This document shows, in pieces, positions 48,191 to 58,725 of a stretch of DNA of 64,000 bases; within the stretch, counting starts at the first letter, position 1; each line of letters opens with the position of its first letter. The translations under genes and the position numbers were made by a program. The stretch is taken from assembly GCF_019239235.1 (NCBI RefSeq), contig NZ_JAAZTS010000018.1, positions 1 through 64,000 on the forward strand, in the 5' to 3' direction. Under the pieces are notes generated by a model, which saw nothing but the letters and a program-made list of their open reading frames with translations, did not search any database and was not told the origin of the DNA. Source of the DNA: Caecibacteroides pullorum. GTDB taxonomy: Bacteria; Bacteroidota; Bacteroidia; Bacteroidales; Bacteroidaceae.

Positions 48191-49405
48191 TCAAAACATC
48201 CGACTGACCCGCTCCACACCGGCAACCAACGCATCAATTTCTTCCTTCGTATTATACAGGGCAAACGAAGCACGGACAGTACCCTCAATGCCAAGGCGCT
48301 GCATCAACGGCTGAGCGCAGTGATGACCCGTACGGACGGCAATACCGAGACGGTCGAGTAAAGTACCCATATCGAAATGGTGGATGTCGCCCACAAGAAA
48401 GGATATAACGCTCCCCTTCTCGGCGGCCTCACCGAAGATGCGCATGCCGGGGATTTCCTTCAGGCGACGAGTTGCGTACTCAGTCAGATCGTGCTCGTAG
48501 GCGGCAATGCGGTCCATGCCAAGGGTCGTAACATAATCAAGTGCACGGGCCAGTCCGGTGGTGCCAATATAGTCGGGTGTGCCGGCCTCAAACTTGAAGG
48601 GCAGTTCATTAAACGTGGTCCGCTCGAAAGAGACGTGCTGAATCATCTCACCGCCGCCCTGATAGGGAGGCAGTTTATCGAGCCATTCCTCCTTGCCATA
48701 GAGCACGCCGACACCCGTTGGACCGTAGACCTTATGTCCGGAGAAAACATAAAAATCAGCATCGAGCGCCTGCACATCGACGGGCATGTGGGGGATGCTC
48801 TGGGCGCCGTCCACCAGCACGGGTACGCCGTGAGCGTGGGCAGTGGCAATCATATCTTTGACCGGATTGACCGTGCCAAGTACATTACTAACGTGCGTCA
48901 CGCAGACAATGCGGGTACGTTCGGTGAAGAGCCGTTCGTATTCGTTGAGCAGCAGCTCGCCACAGTCGTTCATAGGGATGACACGAAGCTTGATGCCCTT
49001 GCGCATCTGCAGCAACTGCCAGGGGACAATGTTGCTGTGGTGCTCCATGGTGGAGACGATGACCTCGTCGCCCTCGCCGAGGAAGGCTTCGCCGAAGCTG
49101 GAGGCGAGCAAGTTGATGCTCTCCGTGGTGCCGCGGGTGAAGACGATTTCGTTGGTGCTGCGGGCGTTGATGAAGCGACGGACAGTCTCGCGGCTGGCTT
49201 CGTGGAGTTCAGTAGCCTGCTGAGAAAGGAAGTGAACACCGCGGTGGACGTTGGCGTTGACGCTGTAGTATTCATCAGTGATGGCATCAACTACGCATCG
49301 GGGCTTCTGGGTAGTAGCGCCGTTGTCCAGGTAAACCAGCGGCTTGCCATAAACAGTACGGGCGAGAATCGGAAAATCAGCCCTTATCTCTTCTACATTA
49401 TACAT
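48191..49405 (-). CDS. sufS: Cysteine desulfurase SufS
   Basis: A 404-residue PLP-dependent group II desulfurase that takes sulfur from cysteine for Fe-S cluster assembly. The PLP lysine is K225 in SGHKVYGPTG. The persulfide-forming Cys is C363 in RTGHHCAQPLMQRLG, inside the short, ordered loop typical of SufS and unlike IscS. The N-terminal VYLDNGATTQKP is canonical. It follows sufD by 27 bp in the leftward cvpA-sufB-sufC-sufD-sufS order. No sufE or sufU partner is in the cluster. Confidence 0.97.
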   Translation of the reverse strand: MYNVEEIRADFPILARTVYGKPLVYLDNGATTQKPRCVVDAITDEYYSVNANVHRGVHFLSQQATELHEASRETVRRFINARSTNEIVFTRGTTESINLLASSFGEAFLGEGDEVIVSTMEHHSNIVPWQLLQMRKGIKLRVIPMNDCGELLLNEYERLFTERTRIVCVTHVSNVLGTVNPVKDMIATAHAHGVPVLVDGAQSIPHMPVDVQALDADFYVFSGHKVYGPTGVGVLYGKEEWLDKLPPYQGGGEMIQHVSFERTTFNELPFKFEAGTPDYIGTTGLARALDYVTTLGMDRIAAYEHDLTEYATRRLKEIPGMRIFGEAAEKGSVISFLVGDIHHFDMGTLLDRLGIAVRTGHHCAQPLMQRLGIEGTVRASFALYNTKEEIDALVAGVERVSRMF

Positions 49406-49432
49406 AATAATAACAATTGATTGTCATTGATT

Positions 49433-50776
49433 TCATTTACAGATAGCACACCCCTGACATTTGTTCAGCTCGCCACGAAAGCGCTTCTCTACCAGCAGGT
49501 GCAACCGGTCGCGCAAGGCATCGAGACGAATAGTGTCGATAACCTCGTTGACGAAAGCAAACATCAACAGCAGACGGGCCTCATGCATCGGAATACCGCG
49601 CTGCCGCATATAGAACAGAGCTGCATCGTCCAACTGTCCGACCGTCGCCCCGTGGCTGCACTTCACGTCATCGGCATAGATTTCCAGCTGCGGCTGCGTG
49701 TACATGCGGGCTTCACGCGTAGCACATAGATTCCGATTGGTCTGTTGCGAAGAGGTATGCTGTGCCCCAGGACGCACCAGAACAAGTCCGGCAAAAGCAC
49801 CCGTAGCCTGATCGTCGAGCACGTATTTGAAGAGTTCGTTCGATGTACAATGGGGCACAGCGTGGTCGATAGCAGTATGGTTGTCTACATGCTGGTTCTT
49901 ATCGGCGATAACCATGCCGCAAAGATTGATTTCAGCTCCCTCGCCAGCCAAAGTAACATTGACGGAGTTGCGCGTCGTACCGCCTGTCAAGGTCATACCG
50001 TTCAGCAACACGTTGCTTCCGCTGTCCTGCTGGACATACATATTGCTGACACGTACAGTACTGTTGTGGGTTTCTTCCAGTTCGTAAAGGTCAAGAACAG
50101 CGTCGCGTCCCACAAAGATTTCCACCACCTGCGTAGCAAGGAAATTGACGGCATCCATGGCGTGGTCGCAAACCAGCATCCGTACCTGTGCACCGTCCTC
50201 CAATACGATAAGCACGCGACGGTTTACCATCAGATTGACATCGCTACGCAATATATTTACCAATTGTATGGGCCGTTCTACCACCACACCACTGGGCACG
50301 TAGAGCAACACGCCGTCCTCGGCCAGGGCGGTGTTGAGGGCCGTCACGCCATCTTTCTCGGTATCGGCCAAACGCCCGTAATACTTCTTCACCAATTCTG
50401 GATGTTCTGTCGCCAACTGTCGCAGGCTTCCCAAAAGCACACCTTCAGGCAGGTGCGACTTGGGCAATACTTTGTCATAAAAGGCATCGTTAACGACAAA
50501 ATAGAGCGAAGTGCTCATGTTGGGCACATCACACTTGAACACGTCATAAGGATTAACGGGGATATCAAGCTGTTTCAGGTTGAGCCCATAGTCAGGTTCA
50601 AAGAGTTTACTGATATCAGTATATTTGTATTTCTCGTCCTCACGGGTGGGGAAACCGAGGCGCTCAAAGTCTGCAAAGGCCGCAGCACGCGGAGCATTCA
50701 TTACCTCACAACTATGCTGGCATATCATAGCCTCACACTGCGAGAACAGATCAATGTATTGTTGTTCGGGTCTCAT
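49433..50776 (-). CDS. sufD: Fe-S assembly scaffold protein SufD
   Basis: A 447-residue SufD, partner of SufB and SufC in the SufBC2D scaffold that builds Fe-S clusters. The N-terminal helical region (about 1-100) is followed by the beta-helix core and C-terminal helices. Conserved blocks are VERPIQLVNIL, THNSTVRVSNMYVQQDSGS, HTSSQQTNRNLC and KCSHGATVGQLDDAALFYMRQRGI, with the SufD histidine in CSHGATVG. It begins 6 bp after the sufC stop codon, so the two are probably coupled. Confidence 0.96.
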   Translation of the reverse strand: MRPEQQYIDLFSQCEAMICQHSCEVMNAPRAAAFADFERLGFPTREDEKYKYTDISKLFEPDYGLNLKQLDIPVNPYDVFKCDVPNMSTSLYFVVNDAFYDKVLPKSHLPEGVLLGSLRQLATEHPELVKKYYGRLADTEKDGVTALNTALAEDGVLLYVPSGVVVERPIQLVNILRSDVNLMVNRRVLIVLEDGAQVRMLVCDHAMDAVNFLATQVVEIFVGRDAVLDLYELEETHNSTVRVSNMYVQQDSGSNVLLNGMTLTGGTTRNSVNVTLAGEGAEINLCGMVIADKNQHVDNHTAIDHAVPHCTSNELFKYVLDDQATGAFAGLVLVRPGAQHTSSQQTNRNLCATREARMYTQPQLEIYADDVKCSHGATVGQLDDAALFYMRQRGIPMHEARLLLMFAFVNEVIDTIRLDALRDRLHLLVEKRFRGELNKCQGCAICK

Positions 50777-50782
50777 AATTCC

Positions 50783-51541
50783 TCACTCCTCATTTAACTG
50801 CTCTTTTTTTATCCAGTCGAAGCCGCGGCGTTCGATTTCCGTTGCCAATTCCGGTCCGCCCGTCTTCACAATACGGCCACCCAGAAGGACATGCACCACA
50901 TCAGGCTTCAGGTAATCCAACAAGCGTTGATAATGCGTGATGACCATCGCAGACGTCTGCTCCGTACGCAGTTTATTGAAGCCTTCAGCTACAATACGCA
51001 AAGCATCCACATCGAGGCCAGAATCCGTTTCGTCCAAAATGGCAAAAGTCGGTTCGAGCATCGCCATCTGAAAGATTTCATTACGTTTCTTCTCGCCGCC
51101 ACTGAAACCTTCGTTTACAGAGCGGTTGGCCAACTTACTGTCCAGTTCCACAATAGCCCGTTTCTCACGCATCAGTTTCAAAAACTCCGAAGCCGACAAG
51201 GCAGGCAGGTGGCGATACTTGCGTTGCTCATTGACAGCCGTACGCATAAAATTCACCATTGACACACCAGGAATCTCAACAGGTGTTTGAAAAGACAGGA
51301 AGATACCTTCATGAGCACGGTCTTCGGGTGACAAGGCCAATAAATCTTTGCCATTGAAGGTAATAGAACCATGTGTCACTTCATAAGCGGGATGTCCCAC
51401 GAGAACATTACTCAACGTACTTTTTCCGGCACCGTTCTGTCCCATAAGGGCGTGCACCTCACCGTCACGAATCGTGAGGTTGATGCCTTTCAATATTTCT
51501 TTGCCATTGATGCTGGCATGAAGGTCTTTAATCTCTAACAT
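50783..51541 (-). CDS. sufC: Fe-S assembly ATPase SufC
   Basis: A 252-residue ABC-type ATPase that drives the SufBD scaffold. The start is taken at 51541 (MLEIKDLHASINGK); an upstream ATG four codons earlier is less like the family. The Walker A motif is GQNGAGKST, the signature is FSGGEKKRNEI, the Walker B region is AILDETDSGLDVD, and the switch His lies in VITHYQRLL. The length is normal. It lies between sufB, 108 bp upstream, and sufD. The AT-rich spacer before it has partly inverted AAGAAT-type repeats. Confidence 0.97.
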   Translation of the reverse strand: MLEIKDLHASINGKEILKGINLTIRDGEVHALMGQNGAGKSTLSNVLVGHPAYEVTHGSITFNGKDLLALSPEDRAHEGIFLSFQTPVEIPGVSMVNFMRTAVNEQRKYRHLPALSASEFLKLMREKRAIVELDSKLANRSVNEGFSGGEKKRNEIFQMAMLEPTFAILDETDSGLDVDALRIVAEGFNKLRTEQTSAMVITHYQRLLDYLKPDVVHVLLGGRIVKTGGPELATEIERRGFDWIKKEQLNEE

Positions 51542-51649
51542 AATTTTTATCATTAAGAATGAAGAATAAAGAATGAAAGTTGCCTTTCCTCATCCTGTCT
51601 TCCTCATCCGACTCATTTTATTCTTAATTCTTTATTATCCGTTCTTTAT

Positions 51650-53104
51650 TTAACCCACGCTTCCTTCCAACGAAATACTCAACAGCTTCTGAGCCTCAAC
51701 GGCAAACTCCATCGGCAACTTGTTGAGCACTTCTTTGGCATAACCATTCACAATGAGTCCTACGGCATCTTCACTCGAAATACCACGTTGATTACAGTAG
51801 AATATCTGATCTTCACTGATTTTACTGGTGGTCGCTTCGTGCTCCACCACTGCAGTTTCGTTATGGATATCCATATAGGGGAAGGTGTGTGCACCGCATT
51901 TATCACCCAACAAGAGCGAATCACACTGACTGTAGTTACGCGCATTGTCAGCCTTAGGGCTAACACGTACCAGTCCACGGTAGGAGTTCTCGCTCCGTCC
52001 GGCAGAAATTCCTTTACTGACGATAGTCGAACGGGTATTCTTTCCGATGTGGATCATCTTCGTACCCGTATCGGCCTGCTGGTAGTTATTGGTTACAGCC
52101 ACACTGTAAAACTCAGCAATCGAATTATCACCCGCCAGGATACAAGAAGGATATTTCCACGTGATGGCACTACCCGTTTCTACCTGTGTCCACGACAGCT
52201 TACTATCTACACCTTTACAAATGCCACGTTTGGTAACGAAATTGTACACGCCACCTTTGCCTTCAGCATCACCCGGATACCAGTTCTGTACAGTGCTGTA
52301 TTTCACTTCCGCACGATCATGTACTACAATCTCTACGATAGCAGCATGCAATTGGTTCTCATCACGCATAGGAGCAGTACAGCCTTCGAGATAGGAAACA
52401 TAAGCATCATCATCGGCCACAATGAGCGTACGCTCAAACTGCCCCGTTCCCCGCGCATTGATACGAAAATAAGTAGACAATTCCATCGGGCACCGCACTC
52501 CTTTGGGAATATAAACGAAAGAACCGTCAGAGAACACAGCAGAATTGAGCGCGGCAAAGAAATTGTCGCGATAAGGCACCACAGAACCTAAATACTTCTG
52601 CACCAAATCGGGATGTTCACGGATAGCCTCACTCATGGAACAAAAAATGATACCTTTCTCCATTAATGTTTCTTTGAAGGTAGTCTTCACGGAGACAGAA
52701 TCCATCACAGCATCCACAGCCATACCACTCAATGCCATCTGTTCTTCCAAAGGGATACCCAGCTTATTGAAGGTCTTGATCAGTTCGGGATCGACTTCGT
52801 CCATACTTTTCGGCCCTTCTTTTTTCTTGGTAGGGTCAGCATAATAGGAAATGGCCTGGTAATCAATTTCAGGAATACGGAGGTGAGCCCATGTAGGCAT
52901 CTCCAGCGTCAACCAATGGCGATAAGCCTTCAGGCGAAACTCCAGCATCCAATCGGGTTCGCCCTTCTTCTCGGAAATCAAGCGGATGATATCTTCGTTC
53001 AAGCCCTTCTCGATGACGTCAGTGTGCACATCGGTCGTGAAACCGTACTTGTACTTTTCCTGCGTAAGTTCCTTGACATATTTATTAGGTTCTTCTTGTC
53101 GCAT
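51650..53104 (-). CDS. sufB: Fe-S assembly scaffold protein SufB
   Basis: A 484-residue SufB, the main scaffold subunit on which the cluster is formed. Conserved blocks are [53 protein letters not shown] (with the acceptor Cys) and [20 protein letters not shown]. It follows cvpA by 36 bp and heads the suf genes, which run B-C-D-S leftward. No SufA-type carrier or SufR / IscR regulator is visible in the window. Confidence 0.98.
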   Translation of the reverse strand: MRQEEPNKYVKELTQEKYKYGFTTDVHTDVIEKGLNEDIIRLISEKKGEPDWMLEFRLKAYRHWLTLEMPTWAHLRIPEIDYQAISYYADPTKKKEGPKSMDEVDPELIKTFNKLGIPLEEQMALSGMAVDAVMDSVSVKTTFKETLMEKGIIFCSMSEAIREHPDLVQKYLGSVVPYRDNFFAALNSAVFSDGSFVYIPKGVRCPMELSTYFRINARGTGQFERTLIVADDDAYVSYLEGCTAPMRDENQLHAAIVEIVVHDRAEVKYSTVQNWYPGDAEGKGGVYNFVTKRGICKGVDSKLSWTQVETGSAITWKYPSCILAGDNSIAEFYSVAVTNNYQQADTGTKMIHIGKNTRSTIVSKGISAGRSENSYRGLVRVSPKADNARNYSQCDSLLLGDKCGAHTFPYMDIHNETAVVEHEATTSKISEDQIFYCNQRGISSEDAVGLIVNGYAKEVLNKLPMEFAVEAQKLLSISLEGSVG

Positions 53105-53140
53105 ATCTTGTCTATATTCAAGTTCATCAAAATTTCACTG

Positions 53141-53638
53141 TCATAAGAATTCGACAGCCATTTCTTTAGCCGCAGGTAAAAAGACACCTGCAAACTTTTC
53201 CAACGGATAATATAACACAGACTCCCGCTTTTTTGTTTTCTTCAGGAGCGCATTGTCCGTATCAATATATTCGACCACACAAATCAGCAGACTTACCAGC
53301 AAAGCAGACTTCAGCAGGCCTAATCCGGCACCCAGCAGACGGTTGACCCATCCTAACGAAACGGCTTCCATCGCCTTGGTCAACAACAAAGCCAACAGCA
53401 AGAATGCCAGCGGAACAGCCAGCCAAATAATCACGAAAGCGATGCCTTGTGCCACTGTCAACGAGTCGGTTAGCGGCAGAAATATCCGCTCGGCCACGGT
53501 AGCATACAATGCCTTGGCGATCAACAGACCGGCTACAAGCCCCAGCAAACCAGCTAACTGTCTGAGAAAGCCTTTGGCAAACCCCACTATGGCTCCCGCC
53601 CCCAGAATGACGAGTATAATGATATCTATGGTGGTCAT
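53141..53638 (-). CDS. CvpA family membrane protein
   Basis: A 165-residue inner-membrane protein with four hydrophobic helices and the CvpA start TIDIIILVILGAGAIVGFAKGFLRQLAGLLGL split by small glycine turns. CvpA proteins are linked to envelope stability and, in Escherichia coli, colicin V production; the molecular role is not settled. The gene is 36 bp upstream of sufB and 148 bp downstream of infB, with a large palindrome in the second gap. It probably shares the suf transcript, which may be conserved gene order and not function. Confidence 0.88.
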   Translation of the reverse strand: MTTIDIIILVILGAGAIVGFAKGFLRQLAGLLGLVAGLLIAKALYATVAERIFLPLTDSLTVAQGIAFVIIWLAVPLAFLLLALLLTKAMEAVSLGWVNRLLGAGLGLLKSALLVSLLICVVEYIDTDNALLKKTKKRESVLYYPLEKFAGVFLPAAKEMAVEFL

Positions 53639-53660
53639 ACTTTTTATGATATAAATAAAT

Positions 53661-53767
53661 CAGCCGCAGACTACACCAACAACGCAGATTTCACCCGTTC
53701 CTACAGCTCGGCAGCACGATTGATTCGCGCAGCATAAAATCCGTGTCGTCCGCGTTGTCTGCGGCTG
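53661..53767. repeat. Long imperfect inverted repeat between infB and cvpA
   Basis: Arms at 53661-53691 and 53737-53767 (31 bases each) match over a perfect 11-bp outer stem, CAGCCGCAGAC / GTCTGCGGCTG, and imperfectly inside, ending GATTT / AAATC. Repeated ACGCAGAT-type words resemble palindromic intergenic elements dispersed in Bacteroides genomes, as I recall them. It may also help end infB transcription. Confidence 0.75.
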
Positions 53768-53786
53768 AAAGTCTAACTATTCAGAA

Positions 53787-56765
53787 TCAGAGTGTCTGTT
53801 TTACTTCCACTTCCTCGAATGTTTCGATGACATCGCCCACCTTGATGTCGTTGCAACCAGTCAGGCTAATACCGCATTCAAAGTTAGTTCCGACTTCTTT
53901 CACATCATCCTTGAAGCGCTTCAAGGCATTGATATTGCCGGTAAATACCACAATACCATCACGAATCAGACGAGCCTTATCGGTACGTTTCACCTTACCG
54001 GTCTTCACCATCGCACCGGCTACTACGCCAACCTTACTGATATTGAAGACCTCACGCACTTCGATAGTAGCGGTAACCTGTTCCTTCAATGTCGGAGCAA
54101 GCATACCCTCCATTGCAGACTTCACCTCCTCGATAGCATCATAGATGACAGAATACTTACGGATATCTACACCCTCCTGTTCGGCCAGTTTGGCAGCAGC
54201 TCCCGAAGGACGCACCTGGAAGCCTACGATAATGGCATCCGAAGCAGCAGCCAAGGATACATCCGATTCAGAAATCTGTCCCACGCCTTTGTGGATAACG
54301 TTGACTTGGATCTGTTCTGTAGACAACTTGATCAACGAATCGCTCAAGGCCTCTACCGAACCGTCCACGTCGCCTTTCACGATGACATTCAGCTCGTGGA
54401 AGTCGCCCAATGCCAGACGGCGGCCCACTTCGTCGAGCGTCAGCATCTTCTGCGTACGCAGACCCTGTTCGCGCTGCAACTGCTCACGCTTATTGGCAAT
54501 CTCGCGTGCTTCCTGTTCGGTTTCAATCACGTGGAACGTATCACCTGCGGCAGGGGCTCCGTTCAGGCCCAGAATAAGAGCAGGTTCAGACGGACCGGCC
54601 TGTGTCATTCGCTGGTTACGCTCGTTGAACATCGCTTTCACCTTACCATAATTGGTTCCGGCCAAAACGATATCACCTACTTTCAACGTTCCGTTGGATA
54701 CCAACACAGTTGCTACATAACCGCGACCTTTGTCAAGCGACGACTCGATAATAGATCCTGTAGCTTTACGATTGGGGTTAGCCTTCAGTTCCAACATTTC
54801 AGCCTCCAACAATACTTTCTCCATCAATTCAGGAACGCCAATACCTTTCTTAGCCGAGATATCCTGAGACTGGTACTTACCGCCCCATTCCTCTACCAGG
54901 AAATTCATGTTGGCCAGTTCTTCCTTGATCTTATCGGGATTGGCAGTCGGCTTATCTATCTTGTTGATGGCAAATACGATGGGAACGCCGGCAGCCATGG
55001 CATGGTTGATAGCCTCCTTGGTCTGCGGCATGACGTTATCGTCGGCTGCCACAATGATGATGGCAATATCCGTCACCTTGGCACCACGGGCACGCATGGC
55101 GGTAAATGCTTCGTGACCCGGCGTATCAAGGAACGTAATCTTACGTCCGTCTTCCAACGTCACGTGATAAGCACCGATGTGCTGCGTAATACCGCCCGCT
55201 TCACCGGCAATCACATTCGCCTTACGGATATAGTCGAGCAACGATGTCTTACCATGGTCTACGTGACCCATCACGGTTACAATCGGAGCACGAGGTTCCA
55301 AATCTTCCTCTGCATCCTCTTCTTCCACGATGGCCTGTGCCACTTCCGCACTTACATATTCCGTCTTAAAGCCGAATTCTTCAGCCACCAGATTAATGGT
55401 CTCGGCATCCAGACGCTGGTTAATGGACACCATGATACCGATGCTCATGCAGGTACCGATGACTTGCGTAACGGGTACGTCCATCATATTGGCCAGCTCG
55501 TTGGCTGTCACAAACTCTGTCAACTTCAATACTTTGCTATCAGCCATTTCCTGACTTTCAAGCTCATGCATACGGTCGGCAGCCTGTTCACGTTTCTCCT
55601 TGCGGTATTTGGCTCCTTTACTCTTGCCTTTCGATGTGAGACGTGCCAAAGTTTCTTTCACCTGTTTAGCAACATCTTCCTCACTGACTTCCTGTTTGAT
55701 AACAGGTTTCTTGAAACGATCTTTATTTTTCTTGCCTCCCTGTTGCTGTCCGGCGGTATTTCCACCCTTCTGATGGTCGCCTTTCTGATAGCTGGAAGCA
55801 TTGTTGATATCTACTTTCTCCTTGTTGATACGAACGCGTTTCTTTTTACCACCGCCTTCACCATCATTTTCATCCCTCATCTTGCTGTCTTCACGACGGA
55901 TTTCTTTCATGATGGCTTCTTTCATCTGACGTCTCTGGTCAAGGCGCTGTTTTTCCTTTTCTTCACGTTCTTTACGCTTTTCCTCCTTCGACTTCTTTTT
56001 GGGGCGAGTCGACTGATTCAAAGCAGCAAGGTCTATTTGACCGATAACGTTAATTTTCGAAACAAACTCAGGTTTGCGAATTGTAAAGATCTCCTCAGAG
56101 CTATCAGCCGACTTTGTTTCTTCAACTGGAGCTTCCTCTTCTTTTTCTACCTTCACGTCTGTTGTTTCATCCGAATGGTGTTCCTCTTCAGTCACATCCT
56201 GAGTCTGAGGTTCTTCCACAGGCGCTTCGACAGCCTTCTCTTCCACGGTTTCCTGAACAGGCTCTACTTCCGAAACTTTTTCGGCAACTTGTGCCTCAAC
56301 CTCTTCCGAAGGCATTTCTTTAACTTCCGGCTTCGGTTGAACTGGCTCTACAACCGGTCCTGGTTTCTGCTCTTCCACTTCTTTTTCTTTCTCAACCACA
56401 GGTTTCTTACCCAGATTATCCAAATCAATCTTGCCTACAGGTTTAAACTTAGGACGTACATCTTCGGGAATTACAGTTTTAATTTCCTCCACCTTTTCCT
56501 TCACGGATTCCTTCGTTTCATAGCCTTCGATAGCCACAGACGCTTTGTTGCGTTCTTTGGTTTGACGTTCCTGCAAGAAGCGCTCGGACTTCATTTTAAG
56601 ATCCTTGTCTGTACTGAATTCTTTTTTCAGCAACTCAAACTGTTCATCGGTAATTTTCGTATTCGGATTTGCCTCTACGACAAAACCCTTTTTCTGTAAG
56701 AATTCAACAGCCGTCGTAATTCCCACATTCAAATCTCGTGTTACTTTATTTAACCTTATCGTCAT
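53787..56765 (-). CDS. infB: Translation initiation factor IF-2
   Basis: A 992-residue GTPase that places initiator tRNA on the ribosome. The N-terminal IF2 helical module is followed by a long charged, low-complexity region (about 90-390, rich in Glu, Lys, Val, Pro). The G domain starts with GHVDHGKT at 500-507 and has DTPGHEAF and NKIDKP; the remaining IF-2 domains follow. The length is typical of Bacteroidota IF-2, whose linker is long. It is third in rimP-nusA-infB. The opposite strand is open for 800 codons over this region, a shadow of the Lys/Glu-rich linker. Confidence 0.98.
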   Translation of the reverse strand: MTIRLNKVTRDLNVGITTAVEFLQKKGFVVEANPNTKITDEQFELLKKEFSTDKDLKMKSERFLQERQTKERNKASVAIEGYETKESVKEKVEEIKTVIPEDVRPKFKPVGKIDLDNLGKKPVVEKEKEVEEQKPGPVVEPVQPKPEVKEMPSEEVEAQVAEKVSEVEPVQETVEEKAVEAPVEEPQTQDVTEEEHHSDETTDVKVEKEEEAPVEETKSADSSEEIFTIRKPEFVSKINVIGQIDLAALNQSTRPKKKSKEEKRKEREEKEKQRLDQRRQMKEAIMKEIRREDSKMRDENDGEGGGKKKRVRINKEKVDINNASSYQKGDHQKGGNTAGQQQGGKKNKDRFKKPVIKQEVSEEDVAKQVKETLARLTSKGKSKGAKYRKEKREQAADRMHELESQEMADSKVLKLTEFVTANELANMMDVPVTQVIGTCMSIGIMVSINQRLDAETINLVAEEFGFKTEYVSAEVAQAIVEEEDAEEDLEPRAPIVTVMGHVDHGKTSLLDYIRKANVIAGEAGGITQHIGAYHVTLEDGRKITFLDTPGHEAFTAMRARGAKVTDIAIIIVAADDNVMPQTKEAINHAMAAGVPIVFAINKIDKPTANPDKIKEELANMNFLVEEWGGKYQSQDISAKKGIGVPELMEKVLLEAEMLELKANPNRKATGSIIESSLDKGRGYVATVLVSNGTLKVGDIVLAGTNYGKVKAMFNERNQRMTQAGPSEPALILGLNGAPAAGDTFHVIETEQEAREIANKREQLQREQGLRTQKMLTLDEVGRRLALGDFHELNVIVKGDVDGSVEALSDSLIKLSTEQIQVNVIHKGVGQISESDVSLAAASDAIIVGFQVRPSGAAAKLAEQEGVDIRKYSVIYDAIEEVKSAMEGMLAPTLKEQVTATIEVREVFNISKVGVVAGAMVKTGKVKRTDKARLIRDGIVVFTGNINALKRFKDDVKEVGTNFECGISLTGCNDIKVGDVIETFEEVEVKQTL

Positions 56766-56779
56766 ATTTTACTTTTAAT

Positions 56780-56874
56780 GATTTTAATGTGCCAATGTAC
56801 TAATGTGCCAATAAATCGCCCCTCTTCCTCGATGTGCCTCACTGCTTTCACCAGTACATTAGCACATTCAAATC
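56780..56874. repeat. Inverted repeat between nusA and infB
   Basis: A 22-base arm at 56780-56801 matches the reverse complement of 56853-56874 at 20 of 22 positions. Words such as AATGTGC and AATGTAC recur inside and after the left arm. It resembles another dispersed Bacteroides intergenic palindrome and would lie within the rimP-nusA-infB messenger. Confidence 0.75.
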
Positions 56875-56893
56875 ATATATATTAACACATCTA

Positions 56894-58153
56894 TTATTCT
56901 TCTTCAAATTCCTGTTTCAAAATGCGCAGCACTTCGTCTACAGTTTCTTCCTCCAAGTCGGCTTTTTCAATCAGCATCTCACGAGGAGCGTTCAATACAG
57001 CCTTGGCTGTATCGATACCGATACCCTTGATTGCATCAATAACCCAACCTTCGATTTCATCACGGAATTCATCCAGATAGATATCTTCATCTTCCACATT
57101 TCCATCAATTTCGCGGAAGACATCAATGGTATATTCAGTCAGCATACTGGCCAACTTGATGTTCAAACCACCTTTACCAATGGCCAATGAAACTTCTTCG
57201 GGTTTCAAGAACACTTCCGCCTTGCGTTCTTCCTCATTCAAGCGGATGGAAGAAATTTTGGCAGGGCTCAATGCACGCTGGATGAACAGCTGTACATTCG
57301 AAGTATAATTGATGACATCAATGTTCTCATTGCGAAGTTCGCGCACAATACCGTGGATACGGCTTCCCTTCACACCGACACATGCGCCTACCGGATCAAT
57401 ACGGTCGTCATAGCTTTCTACAGCAATTTTAGCACGTTCGCCAGGAATACGGGCTATCTTACGAATGGTAATAAGGCCATCATTGATTTCAGGTACTTCC
57501 ATCTCGAACAGACGCTGCAAGAAGACGGGAGAAGTACGGCTCAAGATAATCTTCGGATTGTTGTTCTTGTTGTCTACACGAGCCACCACCGCACGGGCAG
57601 TTTCTCCCTTACGATAGAAGTCGCTCGGTATCTGCTCGGTCTTAGGCAGCAGCAATTCGTTGCCTTCATCGTCGAGCAGCAGCATTTCTTTCTTCCAAAT
57701 CTGGTAGACTTCGGCATTCACAACCGTTCCTACCTTGTCGATATATTTGTTGTAAAGGCTGTCTTTTTCCAGTTCCAATATCTTGGAGGCCAACGTCTGG
57801 CGCAAGTTCAGGATGGCACGACGGCCAAATTTCGCGAAATTCACCTCGTCTGTCACTTCTTCACCCACTTCGTACGAAGCATCTATTTTCTGTGCCTCGC
57901 TCAGGGATATCTGCAGATTAGGGTTCGTCAGGTCCTCATCGGCAACCACCTCACGGTTACGCCAGATTTCGAAGTCACCCTTATCGGGGTTTACAATGAC
58001 GTCGTAATTCTCATCCGTACCAAACATTTTCGCAATCACGCTACGGAACGACTCCTCAAGTACGCTCACCATCGTGGTTCTGTCGATATTCTTCAGCTCC
58101 TTAAACTCCGAAAATGTGTCAATCATGCTGACAGTCTCTTCTTTCTTGGCCAT
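56894..58153 (-). CDS. nusA: Transcription termination/antitermination protein NusA
   Basis: A 419-residue NusA. The N-terminal RNA-polymerase-binding domain is followed by an S1 domain (about 130-200, with GETARAVVARV), then KH1 and KH2 (VESYDDRIDPVGACVGVKGSRI, and LAIGKGGLNIKLAS), and a short acidic C terminus ending EFEEE. It lacks the two acidic repeats of Escherichia coli NusA, as is usual outside gamma-proteobacteria. It sits between rimP (4 bp upstream) and infB, in the widespread gene order. Confidence 0.98.
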   Translation of the reverse strand: MAKKEETVSMIDTFSEFKELKNIDRTTMVSVLEESFRSVIAKMFGTDENYDVIVNPDKGDFEIWRNREVVADEDLTNPNLQISLSEAQKIDASYEVGEEVTDEVNFAKFGRRAILNLRQTLASKILELEKDSLYNKYIDKVGTVVNAEVYQIWKKEMLLLDDEGNELLLPKTEQIPSDFYRKGETARAVVARVDNKNNNPKIILSRTSPVFLQRLFEMEVPEINDGLITIRKIARIPGERAKIAVESYDDRIDPVGACVGVKGSRIHGIVRELRNENIDVINYTSNVQLFIQRALSPAKISSIRLNEEERKAEVFLKPEEVSLAIGKGGLNIKLASMLTEYTIDVFREIDGNVEDEDIYLDEFRDEIEGWVIDAIKGIGIDTAKAVLNAPREMLIEKADLEEETVDEVLRILKQEFEEE

Positions 58154-58157
58154 AATC

Positions 58158-58625
58158 TTATTTAAAACTGATTAAGTATTTAGTATATTTTATTTCTTCG
58201 TACGTAAAGTTCAAATCTTCATCCACCATCTTCGGGCGTTTCATGCCCTCTTCCTTCACTTTCTTCTGGATGGTAACCGTAAAATGCTGTTCATCGGCCT
58301 CCTTCAGTACGCCACTCAGTTTACGTCCATCCTTGGTCAGCACTTCTACCTCCTCACCAATGTGGTTCATGTACTGCTGAAGTACCTTGAAAGGCTGTCC
58401 GATACCGGCCGAGCCTACTTCCAGTTCGAAATCCTCCGCGTCGCGGTTCAGGCGGGATTCGATATAGCGGCTCAACTCCACACAATCTTCTATCCAAACA
58501 CCGTCTTTGTGGTCGATCTCCACCACAATCTTGTCATCAGGACTCACCGTTACCTCCACCAGGAAGTAATCTTTGTCCTTCAACCAATCTTCTACAATTT
58601 CACAAATCGTTTTTTTCTCTATCAT
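58158..58625 (-). CDS. rimP: Ribosome maturation factor RimP
   Basis: A 155-residue RimP needed for 30S subunit maturation. The start is at 58625 (MIEKKTICEIVEDWL); the frame is open upstream but that part is not conserved and overlaps the promoter. Conserved parts are DDKIVVEIDHKDGVWIEDC and ELEVGSAGIGQPFKVLQQY, the latter being the RimP signature region. It is the first gene of rimP-nusA-infB and has a near-perfect promoter 67 bp upstream. Confidence 0.95.
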   Translation of the reverse strand: MIEKKTICEIVEDWLKDKDYFLVEVTVSPDDKIVVEIDHKDGVWIEDCVELSRYIESRLNRDAEDFELEVGSAGIGQPFKVLQQYMNHIGEEVEVLTKDGRKLSGVLKEADEQHFTVTIQKKVKEEGMKRPKMVDEDLNFTYEEIKYTKYLISFK

Positions 58626-58691
58626 ATAAACCGTATAAGAATAAAAAAGAGGAGCTTGATTGCCCCTCCACCTTTCATCCGTTTCCGTTTG

Positions 58692-58722
58692 CAAAGATAT
58701 AAATAATCTGTTCGACTACAAA
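58692..58722 (-). promoter_or_regulatory. Consensus promoter of rimP-nusA-infB
   Basis: On the minus strand TTTG (58722-58719), 19 bp, TATCTTTG (58699-58692): an exact match to the Bacteroidota consensus. It starts within a few bases of the uxuA stop codon (58726), so the housekeeping operon is insulated from the sugar operon only by its own promoter. Confidence 0.85.
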
Positions 58723-58725
58723 ATA

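Noticed and set aside
54291..56699. An 800-codon open frame antisense to infB, looking like a Phe/Leu-rich protein
   Set aside because: It is the complement of the Lys/Glu-rich linker and conserved domains of IF-2; it has no family motif and its composition is what the complement predicts.
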